14,939 nucleotides of DNA, taken from NCBI GenBank assembly GCA_000721275.1, contig JOFO01000096.1, positions 1 through 14,939 on the forward strand, read 5' to 3'. Shown here piece after piece: positions 5,682 through 13,136 of this stretch; position 1 is the stretch's first letter, and each line of letters starts with the position of its first letter. The translations under genes and the position numbers were made by a program. The notes under the pieces were generated by a model. The model saw nothing but the letters and a program-made list of their open reading frames with translations, ran no database searches and had not been told where the DNA came from. Source of the stretch: Microtetraspora glauca (GTDB lineage: Bacteria; Actinomycetota; Actinomycetes; Streptomycetales; Streptomycetaceae).

Positions 5682-6544
5682 GCTGCGGTTCCTCCCTTGA
5701 CGGACTTCAGTGCGGCCCCGCCCGGGACCACACTGGCCACGGTCTTGGCGGCGGCCTGGACACCCGGGCGGGAGCGCACGACCAGGAGGAGACCGCCCGT
5801 CACCAGGACCACGCCCGTGATGCCGTACGCGAACCGCATCCAGAGCGCCGGGGTGGTGAGCGCGGTGTACAGGTCCGGGAGCCACCCGAACGCCTGGTTC
5901 ACGGTCTGCGCGACAGTCGCTCCGGTGTCCACGGTCGCGTTCGCGGTCGCCCCCGTGGCGCCGGCCACCGCATCCGCGAGACCGGACGTGGCTACGCCCG
6001 CGAGATCCGCGCCCGTGACGCCCGCGGCCTTGAGCACATAGCCGGTCGTGGTTTTCGAGGGAGACAGCGACTTCCAGTAGCCGATTTCGTCGCCCCCGTG
6101 CGTTCCCGTTCGGCCTGCGAATAGCTCCGCTTGCGCCTTGGCCACGGGGAGATAGGAGAGGTACCGACCATTCGTGTATCCCTCCCACGCCTTCCATCCC
6201 TGCTGCTGCCAGATCTTGTAAGCCTGCGGAAGCGCGAGCCACGGCGCGCACCACTGCAATTCCATATCGCCCGAGGACGGGAAGAACGCAGGCCACGCGG
6301 CCCGGCTGATCTGGAACAGACCGAAATGGCCTTTCTTGTAGGTGTTGTAGACGAACGGGTTGCGGCCTGACTCGGCAGCACAGACAGCGGCGGCGGTCGC
6401 CCACTGGTCTTTCTTCCAACCGGCGAGAGCAATACCGGCTAGAAGTTCCTGCCACGGGAGGGCGTAGTGAATTCCCGCCCAGTACTTTGTGGAATACGGC
6501 CCGTTGTTTCCCCCGGGCGGAATTCCGTACTTGTCATTGGCCAC
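5678..6544 (-). CDS. Lytic transglycosylase with C-terminal membrane anchor
   Basis: A 288-residue protein with a soluble lysozyme-like (SLT) domain at about 25-145. CAAESGRNP holds the likely catalytic Glu58, GHFGLFQIS (72-80) is the usual GLxQ motif and WEGYTNGRY the downstream conserved segment. Residues 165-220 are an Ala/Thr-rich linker, and residues 237-257 (FAYGITGVVLVTGGLLLVV) one membrane span, leaving a short basic tail. In tectiviruses a membrane-bound transglycosylase (PRD1 P7) opens peptidoglycan during entry, so the anchor points to a virion-membrane enzyme rather than an endolysin. It starts at GTG 6544 with a weak GGGGCGGG ribosome site. The next gene overlaps in an ATGA. Confidence 0.88.
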   Translation of the reverse strand: MANDKYGIPPGGNNGPYSTKYWAGIHYALPWQELLAGIALAGWKKDQWATAAAVCAAESGRNPFVYNTYKKGHFGLFQISRAAWPAFFPSSGDMELQWCAPWLALPQAYKIWQQQGWKAWEGYTNGRYLSYLPVAKAQAELFAGRTGTHGGDEIGYWKSLSPSKTTTGYVLKAAGVTGADLAGVATSGLADAVAGATGATANATVDTGATVAQTVNQAFGWLPDLYTALTTPALWMRFAYGITGVVLVTGGLLLVVRSRPGVQAAAKTVASVVPGGAALKSVKGGTAA

Positions 6545-6556
6545 AACCCGCCCCGA

Positions 6557-6952
6557 TCAGACCGCTACGCCGTAGATGGGTGTCGTCGGGAGCTGCTGCA
6601 CGGTGGACACCTCGTCACCGACCACGCCCTCGGGACCCTGCGCCGGAAGCGGGATCGCGCCGGACGCCTTCTTGGTCACGTTGGACACCTGATCGGCATG
6701 CCTGGTCATCCAGGACGCGGCGATGACGGTCGCACCGCCGAGGGTGAACACGGCCGGCGACTTGGTCAGCAGCGCGACCAGGGAGACCCCGCCCGCGGCC
6801 ACCCACGCGGCCACCCGCTCGGATGCCTGGATGTCCTTGTTCCCGGGCTCCAGGGAGCGGATGTCCGCGGTGGACGGGAGTGCCAGCTGATAGGCGCCGT
6901 AGGCCATGACCGAGGTGGCCAGGGCGATACTGATCTCTGCATCGGGCTTCAT
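6557..6952 (-). CDS. Two-helix virion-type membrane protein, 131 aa
   Basis: Residues 7-25 (ISIALATSVMAYGAYQLAL) and about 48-81 (AAWVAAGGVSLVALL, then FTLGGATVIAASW) are hydrophobic segments around a polar loop, followed by a soluble tail. The order 'short N-terminus, span, loop with PxxADIR, paired spans, WxxRHAD' is like conserved small membrane proteins I recall beside transglycosylase and fibronectin genes in actinophages. ATG 6952 has GAGGAGGG. It probably belongs to the internal membrane of the particle or to DNA delivery. It could also be a holin, and nothing visible excludes that. Confidence 0.78.
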   Translation of the reverse strand: MKPDAEISIALATSVMAYGAYQLALPSTADIRSLEPGNKDIQASERVAAWVAAGGVSLVALLTKSPAVFTLGGATVIAASWMTRHADQVSNVTKKASGAIPLPAQGPEGVVGDEVSTVQQLPTTPIYGVAV

Positions 6953-6965
6953 CTCGTCGCCCTCC

Positions 6966-7982
6966 TCACTTCTTGGTCTTGACGGGCAGCGAGCCTGATT
7001 GCTTGCCCGGGTTCTGGTTGGAGGTGTCCGCGGCCACCGTGATCTTGTACGAGGTGTTCGGCCTCAGGCCGGTGAAGTCGCGGTACGGCTGGTCACTGGC
7101 ACCCGAGGCGTGGCCGTTGACGTACCACCGGTAGTACTGCGCCCCGGTGACCTTGTTGCACGTCACCCGGAAACTGGTCTTGGTCACGGCGGAGGCTTTC
7201 AGCCCGGTCGGTGCGGTGAGCGTGACCGGCTTGGTCTTGGCCGTGTAGACCGAGGACTTCCCGCCCTGCTTCCCCGTGGTACCGACCGGCACGACGTAGA
7301 AGCTGTAGCTCTTGTTCGGGGACAGTCCCTTGGCCCAAGCCTTGGTGTCGATGCTGTCCCCGACCGGTTCCGTACCGATGTCGGTGCGGTAGATCCGGTA
7401 GAGCAGGGCGCCCGGCACCGCGTCCCACTGGAACCCGATCTGGGTCGAGGTGGTGGTGTCCCACGCGCGCAGGTTCGTCGGGGCCGGCAGCGTGCCGGTG
7501 CCGGTGGACGCCTCCTCGATGACCGACCAGGGCCGGTTCTCGGGAGGCTGACCGGACACCGCGATTGCGGCGTTGGCAATGGACGCCTCGGTCTTGTCGA
7601 GGGCGTGGCGCGCCAGGAACTCGCCCAGGGCCGCGGTGACCGCGGCCCCGTCGTAGCCCTGGTTCGCCAGCTGCTCGGTGGCGTCCCGCGTCCACTCCGC
7701 GTTCGTGTCGACGGTCGAGGTGGTGCCGTCCGTGGTCGTCGATCCGGTGTTGCCGGTGACCGTGGTGGAGCCCCCGGTGGTCGAGGCCCCGTACTCGGAG
7801 AGGTCGTCCGAGCTGTAGAGGCCGCTCGACTGACCGCCGTCGCTGCTCGGGTCCGTCTGGCTCGCCTGATACCAGCGCCATGCCACGTACACCCCGGCGA
7901 GCCCTGCGGGGATCAGGATGTACCGCTTCTTGACCTTGCCCGCGCCGGGGACGTCCACGGTGCCTTCCAGGAACTCGGGCAC
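6966..7982 (-). CDS. Membrane-anchored fibronectin type III protein
   Basis: A 338-residue protein. Residues 1-20 are a short basic-ended N-terminus, 21-37 (YILIPAGLAGVYVAWRW) a membrane span, and 43-96 a Ser/Thr/Gly-rich stalk. Residues 97-160 hold an all-helical module (WTRDATEQLANQGY then ALGEFLARHALDK then PPEN), and two fibronectin type III domains follow at about 165-252 and 255-336. Its start GTG 7982 lies one base after the previous stop. FN3 domains bind carbohydrate or protein surfaces, so it may project from the virion membrane towards the wall or link capsid and membrane. The helical module resembles one I know from actinophage structural proteins. Partner is unknown. Confidence 0.85.
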   Translation of the reverse strand: MPEFLEGTVDVPGAGKVKKRYILIPAGLAGVYVAWRWYQASQTDPSSDGGQSSGLYSSDDLSEYGASTTGGSTTVTGNTGSTTTDGTTSTVDTNAEWTRDATEQLANQGYDGAAVTAALGEFLARHALDKTEASIANAAIAVSGQPPENRPWSVIEEASTGTGTLPAPTNLRAWDTTTSTQIGFQWDAVPGALLYRIYRTDIGTEPVGDSIDTKAWAKGLSPNKSYSFYVVPVGTTGKQGGKSSVYTAKTKPVTLTAPTGLKASAVTKTSFRVTCNKVTGAQYYRWYVNGHASGASDQPYRDFTGLRPNTSYKITVAADTSNQNPGKQSGSLPVKTKK

Positions 7983-7983
7983 G

Positions 7984-8829
7984 TCAGACCACCCCGTCGA
8001 CGGGGACGCCGTAGCCGCCCGGGACAGCCGACTCCCCGAGCTCGGTCAGCCACGGGTTCGCCGCCAGCTGCCCCATGCTCGGGGTGTTCGCGTAGGCACC
8101 GCCGACCAGCGGGTCCCGCGAGGTGACCGGCGAGGTGCGCCGGTCGTAGGTCTGCGGGGTCTTGTCCTGGTACATCGGGGTGTGGACGAAGTAGTCGGTC
8201 TCGAACCCCCAGTGAACGCGGGCACCCCACCGGTTGGTGTAGTTGTCACCGTCCGGGTTGCTGGAGTGGTAGCTGTTCGTTCCGCCGATGAACTTGTCCG
8301 CGCCCGCCCCGGACGGCTCCGCCCACATCTCTTTGGGGAAGTCGACCAGCCGCTCAAGGAAGCTGGTGCCGGCCACGCCCACCGGATTGGCGCGCGAGTA
8401 CGGCTCCGTGTCGTCCCCGGCCGCGTGCGCGCCGGAGTACTGGCCGTGGTAGGGACTGCCCGCGATGGCTCCGCGCGCCGCTGCCGCGTAGGAGGTGTCC
8501 ACCTGCGCGTTGTGCGGGTCCGAGGTGCTCCAGTTCGGCGCGTACCCGGCAGGGGTGGACCCGGAGCCGATCGGCACCATGGCGGACTCGGGCGCGTTCC
8601 ACCCAAGACCCGGCTGTCCCGCGGTGATGGCGCGGGACACACCGTCGTCCATGGTCAGACCGGCGTACTCGGTGCCGAGGTCACCCGGGACGGTGATCTC
8701 GACCGCACGGAAGTCGGGTACGCCCTCGGGGCCCGATGGCGCCGCGTGCGCGTCATCGGGGCCCCCCGGGTTGATGCTGGGGTCCTGCGGAGCCTTCATC
8801 CGCAGGATGTTCCCGCTGTAAGCGGCCAC
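7984..8829 (-). CDS. Unknown protein, 281 aa, likely structural
   Basis: A soluble, Gly/Asn/Asp/Tyr-rich protein without membrane span or recognisable catalytic motif. GTG 8829 is chosen because AAAGGGGG lies upstream; a longer frame to 8913 would overlap the 34-residue gene. It includes PGDLGTEYAGLTMDDGVSRA, many short aromatic turns (NSYHSS, DNYTNRWG) and a Pro/Gly end. It sits directly between the small membrane proteins and the FN3 protein, so a capsid-associated, penton or vertex protein is a reasonable guess. I cannot name a family, and the sequence does not reveal its role. Confidence 0.75.
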   Translation of the reverse strand: MAAYSGNILRMKAPQDPSINPGGPDDAHAAPSGPEGVPDFRAVEITVPGDLGTEYAGLTMDDGVSRAITAGQPGLGWNAPESAMVPIGSGSTPAGYAPNWSTSDPHNAQVDTSYAAAARGAIAGSPYHGQYSGAHAAGDDTEPYSRANPVGVAGTSFLERLVDFPKEMWAEPSGAGADKFIGGTNSYHSSNPDGDNYTNRWGARVHWGFETDYFVHTPMYQDKTPQTYDRRTSPVTSRDPLVGGAYANTPSMGQLAANPWLTELGESAVPGGYGVPVDGVV

Positions 8830-8842
8830 CGCTGGCCCCCTT

Positions 8843-8947
8843 TCAGCTAAGGGTGCGCTTGGTCCACGCGAGGGCGGCATTGCCGATGGCCATGCCGACC
8901 GCGAGACCCGCACCGAAGATCACAGCGTTGCGGAGGTTTGTCGACAT
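8843..8947 (-). CDS. Tiny membrane protein, 34 aa
   Basis: A 34-residue product consisting of one Ala/Gly-rich span (AVIFGAGLAVGMAIGNAALAW) between a polar N-terminus and a basic C-terminus. GGAGGTGA lies immediately upstream of ATG 8947 and overlaps the stop of the neighbouring gene, an excellent ribosome site for so short an ORF. Proteins of this size and layout fill the internal membrane of tectivirus particles. A holin or toxin-like peptide is an alternative. Confidence 0.75.
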   Translation of the reverse strand: MSTNLRNAVIFGAGLAVGMAIGNAALAWTKRTLS

Positions 8948-8951
8948 GACG

Positions 8952-9107
8952 TCACCTCCGGGGCGCGGCCATGGCCGTGGCGAGGCTGCCGCGGAACAGG
9001 CTGCTGATCGAATCGATGATCTTGGACGTCTGTCGCCCGGGGAGAACCAGCGTGGTGGCCATGCCGATCCCGATGATCCCCATGGCGATCTTCTCCGCCG
9101 TGGTCAT
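8952..9107 (-). CDS. Tiny membrane protein, 51 aa
   Basis: A 51-residue protein with one span at about 6-24 (KIAMGIIGIGMATTLVL), followed by an amphipathic region (TSKIIDSISSLFRG) and a basic end. AAAGG lies seven bases before ATG 9107. It is the second of five consecutive small membrane genes and shares their G/C third-position bias. The likely place is the virion membrane. Function is unknown. Confidence 0.72.
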   Translation of the reverse strand: MTTAEKIAMGIIGIGMATTLVLPGRQTSKIIDSISSLFRGSLATAMAAPRR

Positions 9108-9111
9108 GGGC

Positions 9112-9375
9112 TTACCTTTCGTTGAACCAGCGGAGTGCGGACTCCGCGGGGGAAGGGACGGTGCGATCGACGCGCGCGAACACGACCGTGACGAGCGCGA
9201 GGTAGGCGACCGCTTTCGCGGCCGGCCCTACCGCCTGCTCCGCGCCCGCGAAGATGACCGCGGCCATGGCCGTGGCAATGGGCACCTTCCAGTCCACGGC
9301 GCGGTCGTTGAAGACGGTGCGGTTGGCGAGGGTGATCGCCCCGATGGCCAGGATCGGCCCGGTGGACTCAGCCAT
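9112..9375 (-). CDS. Membrane protein with two spans, 87 aa
   Basis: Residues 5-18 (TGPILAIGAITLAN) and 34-68 (ATAMAAVIFAGAEQAVG, then AAKAVAYLALVTVV) are hydrophobic, giving two or three spans, with a polar tail ending LRWFNER. ATG 9375 shares one base with the stop of the gene upstream (TGATG), so it is coupled. Charge is low and Ala is frequent, as in phage membrane proteins and holins. As part of the capsid-proximal group it is most likely a virion membrane protein. Confidence 0.75.
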   Translation of the reverse strand: MAESTGPILAIGAITLANRTVFNDRAVDWKVPIATAMAAVIFAGAEQAVGPAAKAVAYLALVTVVFARVDRTVPSPAESALRWFNER

Positions 9376-9838
9376 CACATCCACCCCCTGTAGCGGCGGA
9401 ACTCGAAAGATCCGCTGTTCGCCATGAGGTTGTCGATCGTGTCGCGCTGCACGTTGCGCCTCGGGTTCTGCTGCCCGATCCCGTGGGAGCCGTCGGTGCA
9501 GACGATCATGTGCTGGCCGTTCACGGCGATGTCCCCCATCTTGGGAGCCGAGACCTTCACCCACTGGCCGGAGCCCAGGTACGCCGTGGTGTTCGACCCC
9601 CCGGGCGGGGTGATGCCGATATCGAGCAGCCCCCGCCCGGCACGTAGTTCGGGTCCAGATCCCCCGAGGCCGTGGTGATCTTCTTGCCCTCGGTCGAGAC
9701 AGCCGGCGGTGAGCCGGACGTGACGTCCTTGAGGGCCTGGAGCGGGGAGACCCCGCGCAGGGCGGCATACAGGAACACGCCGCCCCCGGCCGCAATGGCC
9801 AGATGCATGCTGCTGATTCCAGTGCCGCCCTTGGCCAC
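9375..9838 (-). CDS. Membrane-anchored protein, probably one gene with a frameshift near 9628
   Basis: From ATG 9838 about 70 residues read well, with a span near 11-28 (MHLAIAAGGGVFLYAALRG) and a soluble segment. At the run GGGCGGGGGC (around 9626-9636) the frame changes: the starting frame continues in poor codons to a stop at 9557, while the -1 frame gives LLDIGITPPGGSNTTAYLG and then a 61-residue ORF to 9375. Third-position GC is about half in the continued frame but nearly complete in the shifted one. Joined, the product is about 154 residues with a basic, aromatic C-terminus (FEFRRYRGWM). Alternatives are a sequencing error in the G run, a real mutation, programmed -1 shifting, or a second protein starting at GTG 9560, which overlaps the first stop. 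Function is unknown. Confidence 0.6.
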
Positions 9839-9841
9839 GGG

Positions 9842-9937
9842 TCAGGCGCCCTTGAGCTTGGACAGCAGCTTGCCGCCGAGGAAGGTGCCGAGGGCGAAGT
9901 ACACGACCTTGCCGAGGTCGGGCATGAGCATGTTCAT
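9842..9937 (-). CDS. Tiny membrane peptide, 31 aa
   Basis: A 31-residue peptide with a hydrophobic core (VVYFALGTFLGGKLL) and a basic C-terminus (SKLKGA). GGAGAGGAA precedes ATG 9937. It is the first gene after the capsid protein, so it is probably made in large amount and may be a minor internal-membrane component. Two further in-frame ATGs lie close by; the first fits the ribosome site best. Confidence 0.7.
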   Translation of the reverse strand: MNMLMPDLGKVVYFALGTFLGGKLLSKLKGA

Positions 9938-9980
9938 GGGGTGTTCCTCTCCGGGTGCGGAACCTACGGGGCCGTAGGTT

Positions 9981-11165
9981 TCAGCGACCGCCCGTCAGCT
10001 GGCGGGGGTCGTCGTTCACGGGGGACCAGTAGTTCTTCGTGATCCCGAGGGTGTGCGCACCCGAACCGCCGATGGTGCCGATCAGCTGCACCGCCGTGCT
10101 GGGGGTGACCGGCTGGTAGCGGAACCCGTTCTCCGCGCCCGGCTGCAGACCGAAGTCGTCGAGCCAGTGCAGGACGAACACACCGTCCGGCTTGGTGTTC
10201 GTGGCGGTCGTCGACTCCGCGGTCGCGTTCGTGCCGTAGTCCTCGGACATGAGGTGCTCCCACGTGATCGGGGAGCGGCTGAAGCACTTGACCTTGTCGA
10301 TCTCCATCTCAAAGAGAGACGGGAAGTCGAGTTCACCCTGCGCGCGCGATCCGGTGTTGTCGCGGAGCTCGAACACCAGGAGGCGCAGCAGACCGCCGAA
10401 CGTGCTCATCCGCTGGTTGAAGGCGCCCGAGGACAGCTGGATGGTCTCGACGTCGGTGTACAGCAGCGAGCCCACACCGTTCGGGGTGCCCGAGACGCCG
10501 TTCCCCTTGTAGTCGCGATTGTCCGAGGTCGCCCAACCGTGCTGCTGCACCTGCACGTTGATGGACGCAGCGGCGGTCGGCGCCACGCTGTACACCGCGG
10601 CGCTGGTGTTGAGCGTGAGCTTCAGCTTGAACGTGGCCGAGGCGTTGCGGTTGGGCAGCGAGCCCAGCGCGTCACGGCGCCGCACCTGGATCGGCACGCG
10701 CAGCGTGAACCGGTAGGAACCACCGGTGGCGCCGGAGCCCGTGGTCACGGTGAAGACACCGTTCGCCTTGGCGTCGGCGTTGTAGACGAACCCGCCGAAC
10801 CGGTTGAGGACGTACAGCTTCCAGCCGTCCAGCGGGCCGAGAATCTGCTTACCGCCGATGTCCTCGACGATCACCGACTGCAGCACGTTGAACGGGCCGT
10901 CCGCGTTGAACGCGGTGGCCGCGGAGTTGCCCGCCGTGGTGGCCGTGACGCGGATGACCGCGCCGGACAGGTAGCCGTCCACCTGGAACTCATACGGGGT
11001 CAGGGCCTGCGTCCCCGTGGTCTGAGTGGCGGTCTGGGTGTAGACCTCACTCTCCAGCGTGCGCGTGCCGGTGACGAACGGGCGGGCCGCAACGACCTGC
11101 TGCTGCTGACCCTTCCCGCCCTTGGCCGGAGCCTTGGCCGGAGCCTCGGTCGCGGTCATGCTCAT
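9981..11165 (-). CDS. Major capsid protein, tectivirus-like double jelly-roll
   Basis: A 394-residue protein, nearly the size of the PRD1 capsid protein. ATG 11165 is preceded by AAGGAGG. Residues 1-25 are an Ala/Lys/Gln-rich flexible arm. The rest is mainly beta, with a first barrel containing YEFQVDGYLSGAVIRVTATT, FNADGPFNVLQSVIVEDIG and LYVLNRFGGFVY, the 'ADGPFN...NKYGGY-like' pattern I associate with double jelly-roll capsid proteins of actinobacterial tailless phages. A second barrel seems to follow from about residue 220 to the end. Trimers would give pseudo-hexameric capsomers over an internal membrane. It stands behind its own promoter-like leader. A single jelly-roll pair such as in other lineages would need two genes, and only one is seen. 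The call rests on pattern and context, not on a structure. Confidence 0.85.
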   Translation of the reverse strand: MSMTATEAPAKAPAKGGKGQQQQVVAARPFVTGTRTLESEVYTQTATQTTGTQALTPYEFQVDGYLSGAVIRVTATTAGNSAATAFNADGPFNVLQSVIVEDIGGKQILGPLDGWKLYVLNRFGGFVYNADAKANGVFTVTTGSGATGGSYRFTLRVPIQVRRRDALGSLPNRNASATFKLKLTLNTSAAVYSVAPTAAASINVQVQQHGWATSDNRDYKGNGVSGTPNGVGSLLYTDVETIQLSSGAFNQRMSTFGGLLRLLVFELRDNTGSRAQGELDFPSLFEMEIDKVKCFSRSPITWEHLMSEDYGTNATAESTTATNTKPDGVFVLHWLDDFGLQPGAENGFRYQPVTPSTAVQLIGTIGGSGAHTLGITKNYWSPVNDDPRQLTGGR

Positions 11166-11251
11166 GGGTTGCCTCCTTGGATGCCCGAGGGCGGGCACTT
11201 TGTTCAGACATTAAACCTATTCGGTTGCCTCAGGCAACCATTTGGGTAAAG
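11166..11251 (-). promoter_or_regulatory. Capsid gene leader with promoter and two hairpins
   Basis: The 86 bases hold a 7-bp hairpin GGTTGCC-TGA-GGCAACC (11223-11239) and a 6-bp hairpin TGCCCG/CGGGCA (11182-11197). A weak promoter candidate is TTGCCT and TAATGT with 18 bases between. GGTTGCCT can also pair with AGGCAACC at the capsid ribosome site, giving two exclusive folds. Strong capsid output from a separate start would fit. Confidence 0.5.
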
Positions 11252-11998
11252 TCAAGGACCGACCACACACATCACGCCCTCCTCCTGGCGGATGTAGAGC
11301 CAGTGGTACTTAGGCAGAGCCCGCACCACTGAGACCACCAACTCGGGGTCTACGCCCGCGATTTCGCCGAACCGGTCCTGCGACCGCTTGTCCTTGATGT
11401 TCGCGAGGAACAGGTGCTGAGCCTGGTCGTACATCTCCAGGGGCACCATGGCCGGCCGCTGGGTCGCCCCCCACAGACCCGCGCCGATGGACCGGCCCTT
11501 GGTCCAGATACGGGTGAGATCCGGCTTCATGTTCATCTCGCGGACCAGGGACACCACCTCGTCATCAAAGATGATGTTGTCGCCCTTGACGTACAGCTGA
11601 CGGTGCATCCGGTGGAACAGTTCCTCGTGCCGCCGTTCGTCCGCCTCGGGGTCGTTGGTGTGGTGCGGCCACACCACCCACCCGAGAGGCTTCTTGCCCG
11701 GGATCTGGGGCGGCGGCGGATAGGTGAGAGTGCGCTTCCATCCCTCGTGCGACCGCAGGAAGTCACCCACCGTCTTGTCACGGGCCTTCATGACCGTGAT
11801 GTAGCCGGTCAGTTCCTCCGACACCGACACCGCGAGCAGCTCCAGCGCGAGCCTCGTCTTGCCCGATCCGGTCGGCCCGATGAAACTCACGTGCTCCCCG
11901 CCGTGGTACTTCCACACGCGGGTGATGAACGTCTTACGGTCGATCAGCTTCACCGACTGCTGCGGCGTAGCCGGGCGCGTCCGTGTCCTCGGTGGCAT
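11252..11998 (-). CDS. Genome-packaging ATPase (A32/P9-like, FtsK-HerA superfamily)
   Basis: A 248-residue P-loop ATPase. Walker A is GPTGSGKT (residues 41-48), Walker B is NIIFDDEV (141-148) with the catalytic acid pair, and GLWGATQRPAMVP (174-186) is the sensor segment with the Thr-Gln-Arg-Pro typical of HerA/FtsK-type motors. Its size matches PRD1 P9 (227 aa) rather than the larger terminases. Such motors pump DNA into preformed tailless capsids through a vertex. ATG 11998 lies deep in the upstream gene (overlap 65 bases) behind only a G-rich stretch; GTG 11953 would shorten the overlap but has no better site. It lies just upstream of the capsid gene, as expected. Confidence 0.92.
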   Translation of the reverse strand: MPPRTRTRPATPQQSVKLIDRKTFITRVWKYHGGEHVSFIGPTGSGKTRLALELLAVSVSEELTGYITVMKARDKTVGDFLRSHEGWKRTLTYPPPPQIPGKKPLGWVVWPHHTNDPEADERRHEELFHRMHRQLYVKGDNIIFDDEVVSLVREMNMKPDLTRIWTKGRSIGAGLWGATQRPAMVPLEMYDQAQHLFLANIKDKRSQDRFGEIAGVDPELVVSVVRALPKYHWLYIRQEEGVMCVVGP

Positions 11999-12218
11999 CC
12001 TGATCACCCCCCAACTCCCCCCGGAGCCGGAGTGCTTCGCGCTCCCACCCTTCCGCGGCCTGGAGCACCTCGGCATAGCGCTGCTTCCAGACCAAGACCT
12101 GAGCCTCCGACAGGATCAGGGCGTGCTGCGTGCGGCCGGCCCGCTCCACCGCGGCCTGATACGCGACCGCGGCCGGCACCTCCGCCGTGGCGTACTGCAT
12201 CTCGTCAGACTGCGACAT
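11934..12218 (-). CDS. Small helical protein, 94 aa
   Basis: A 94-residue protein, mostly helix: residues 13-66 (PAAVAYQAAVERAGRTQHAL, then QRYAEVLQAAEGWEREALRL) look like a coiled coil or helical hairpin, ending in an acidic tail. AGGAGG precedes ATG 12218. Its start lies 14 bases inside the preceding gene and its end 65 bases inside the ATPase gene, so the three are translationally coupled. A packaging partner or a scaffold is a plausible role from position. I do not recognise a family. Confidence 0.75.
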   Translation of the reverse strand: MSQSDEMQYATAEVPAAVAYQAAVERAGRTQHALILSEAQVLVWKQRYAEVLQAAEGWEREALRLRGELGGDQDATEDTDAPGYAAAVGEADRP

Positions 12219-12798
12219 GCTCGCGCGCCTCCTCCTGGTACGCGGCCACGTGCTCGGCCTGGTCCTGCTCGGCCGCACGCTGCTCGGCCTGCGCGGCCAG
12301 CTGCTCGCCACGCTGCTTCAGAATCTGCTCGATCTCGGTCCGCGGGCGGGCACCGAACATGGTGGCCATGTGCGCCGGAACCTTGCCGTGGTTGTGGCCG
12401 AATTGCATGAACGTCATGAGACCCACACCGAGCAGACCGGACAGCGGACCGACCATCTGAGCTTTCTCGAGCGCCGCGGCGACCTGCGGATACTGGAGCG
12501 CGAGATCCGCGATCACCTCGGACCACGGGTTCACCAGCTGGCTCGCGCAGAAGCCGTCCACCGGATCGACGATGCTCAGCACCGCCGCGAGCGGCTGGAG
12601 CGTCCCGGCCGTGGTCTCGACGTAGCGGGCCCTGCGGTCAGCCTCGACCTTTCCGGCCGGACTGGCGGGCCGCGCCGCGGACGCCTTCCGGCCACCGCCC
12701 GCGTCCTTGCGCTTCTTGCGGAAGCTGCCGTCCTTGTTGAGAGACGGGTTCCCGTCCTTGTCCACCGCGTGGATCTCGGGGTCGAAAATCTCGTCCAT
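12205..12798 (-). CDS. Conserved phage-type protein with central hydrophobic region
   Basis: A 197-residue protein. Residues 1-60 are basic and Lys/Ala-rich (DGSFRKKRKDAGGGRKASAA), likely disordered or DNA-contacting. Residues 64-138 carry the pattern LQPLAAVLSIVDPVDGF, LALQYPQVAAALEKAQMVGP and GLMTFMQFGHNHGKVP, which I recall from conserved proteins of Streptomyces phages near structural genes. Residues 150-192 are a Gln/Glu coiled coil. GGAGG precedes ATG 12798, which shares a base with the stop of the gene upstream. It may be a membrane-proximal packaging or assembly protein. Function is unknown. Confidence 0.75.
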   Translation of the reverse strand: MDEIFDPEIHAVDKDGNPSLNKDGSFRKKRKDAGGGRKASAARPASPAGKVEADRRARYVETTAGTLQPLAAVLSIVDPVDGFCASQLVNPWSEVIADLALQYPQVAAALEKAQMVGPLSGLLGVGLMTFMQFGHNHGKVPAHMATMFGARPRTEIEQILKQRGEQLAAQAEQRAAEQDQAEHVAAYQEEAREHVAV

Positions 12799-13136
12799 CA
12801 GAGCAGAGCCTCCGGGTTCACGTAGGAGTCGGGGTCGGCGAGTGAGAGACCCTGATCGTACAGTTGTTCGTTTTCGTCGAGGTAGTACCGGAGCTCACCG
12901 AGGGTGGGCATGCCCGTGACGCACAGATAGGCGCACTGGGTCTCGTACTTCTGGAACCGGACAGCCTCGCGCTTGCTCGCGTAGGGCTTCTGATCGCAGG
13001 TCCCGTCCGCGAGGCTGATCGCCACCCACTTGCCTTCCGCATCGGCCCCATGGACCAGCCGGAAGAGGTTGAGGTGCTCGAACGCCTTCTGTGCCCGAGC
13101 GAATGAGGCGAGGGGATCAACCGGCATGGTTGCCAC
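12798..13136 (-). CDS. Conserved phage hypothetical, 112 aa
   Basis: A 112-residue protein with HGADAEGKWVAISLADGTCD then SKREAVRFQKYETQCAYLCV, a pattern I know as a widespread small protein of actinophages and prophages of unknown function. The fold is probably alpha/beta with an N-terminal helix. GTG 13136 is chosen over ATG 13127 because GATGAGG lies upstream at better distance. It overlaps the HTH gene by 20 bases. It may act early with the neighbouring HTH protein. Confidence 0.75.
   Translation of the reverse strand: MATMPVDPLASFARAQKAFEHLNLFRLVHGADAEGKWVAISLADGTCDQKPYASKREAVRFQKYETQCAYLCVTGMPTLGELRYYLDENEQLYDQGLSLADPDSYVNPEALL

Noticed and set aside
10053..11249. 398-aa plus-strand frame over the capsid gene
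   Set aside because: Antisense shadow; the minus frame has a strong ribosome site and a recognisable capsid pattern.
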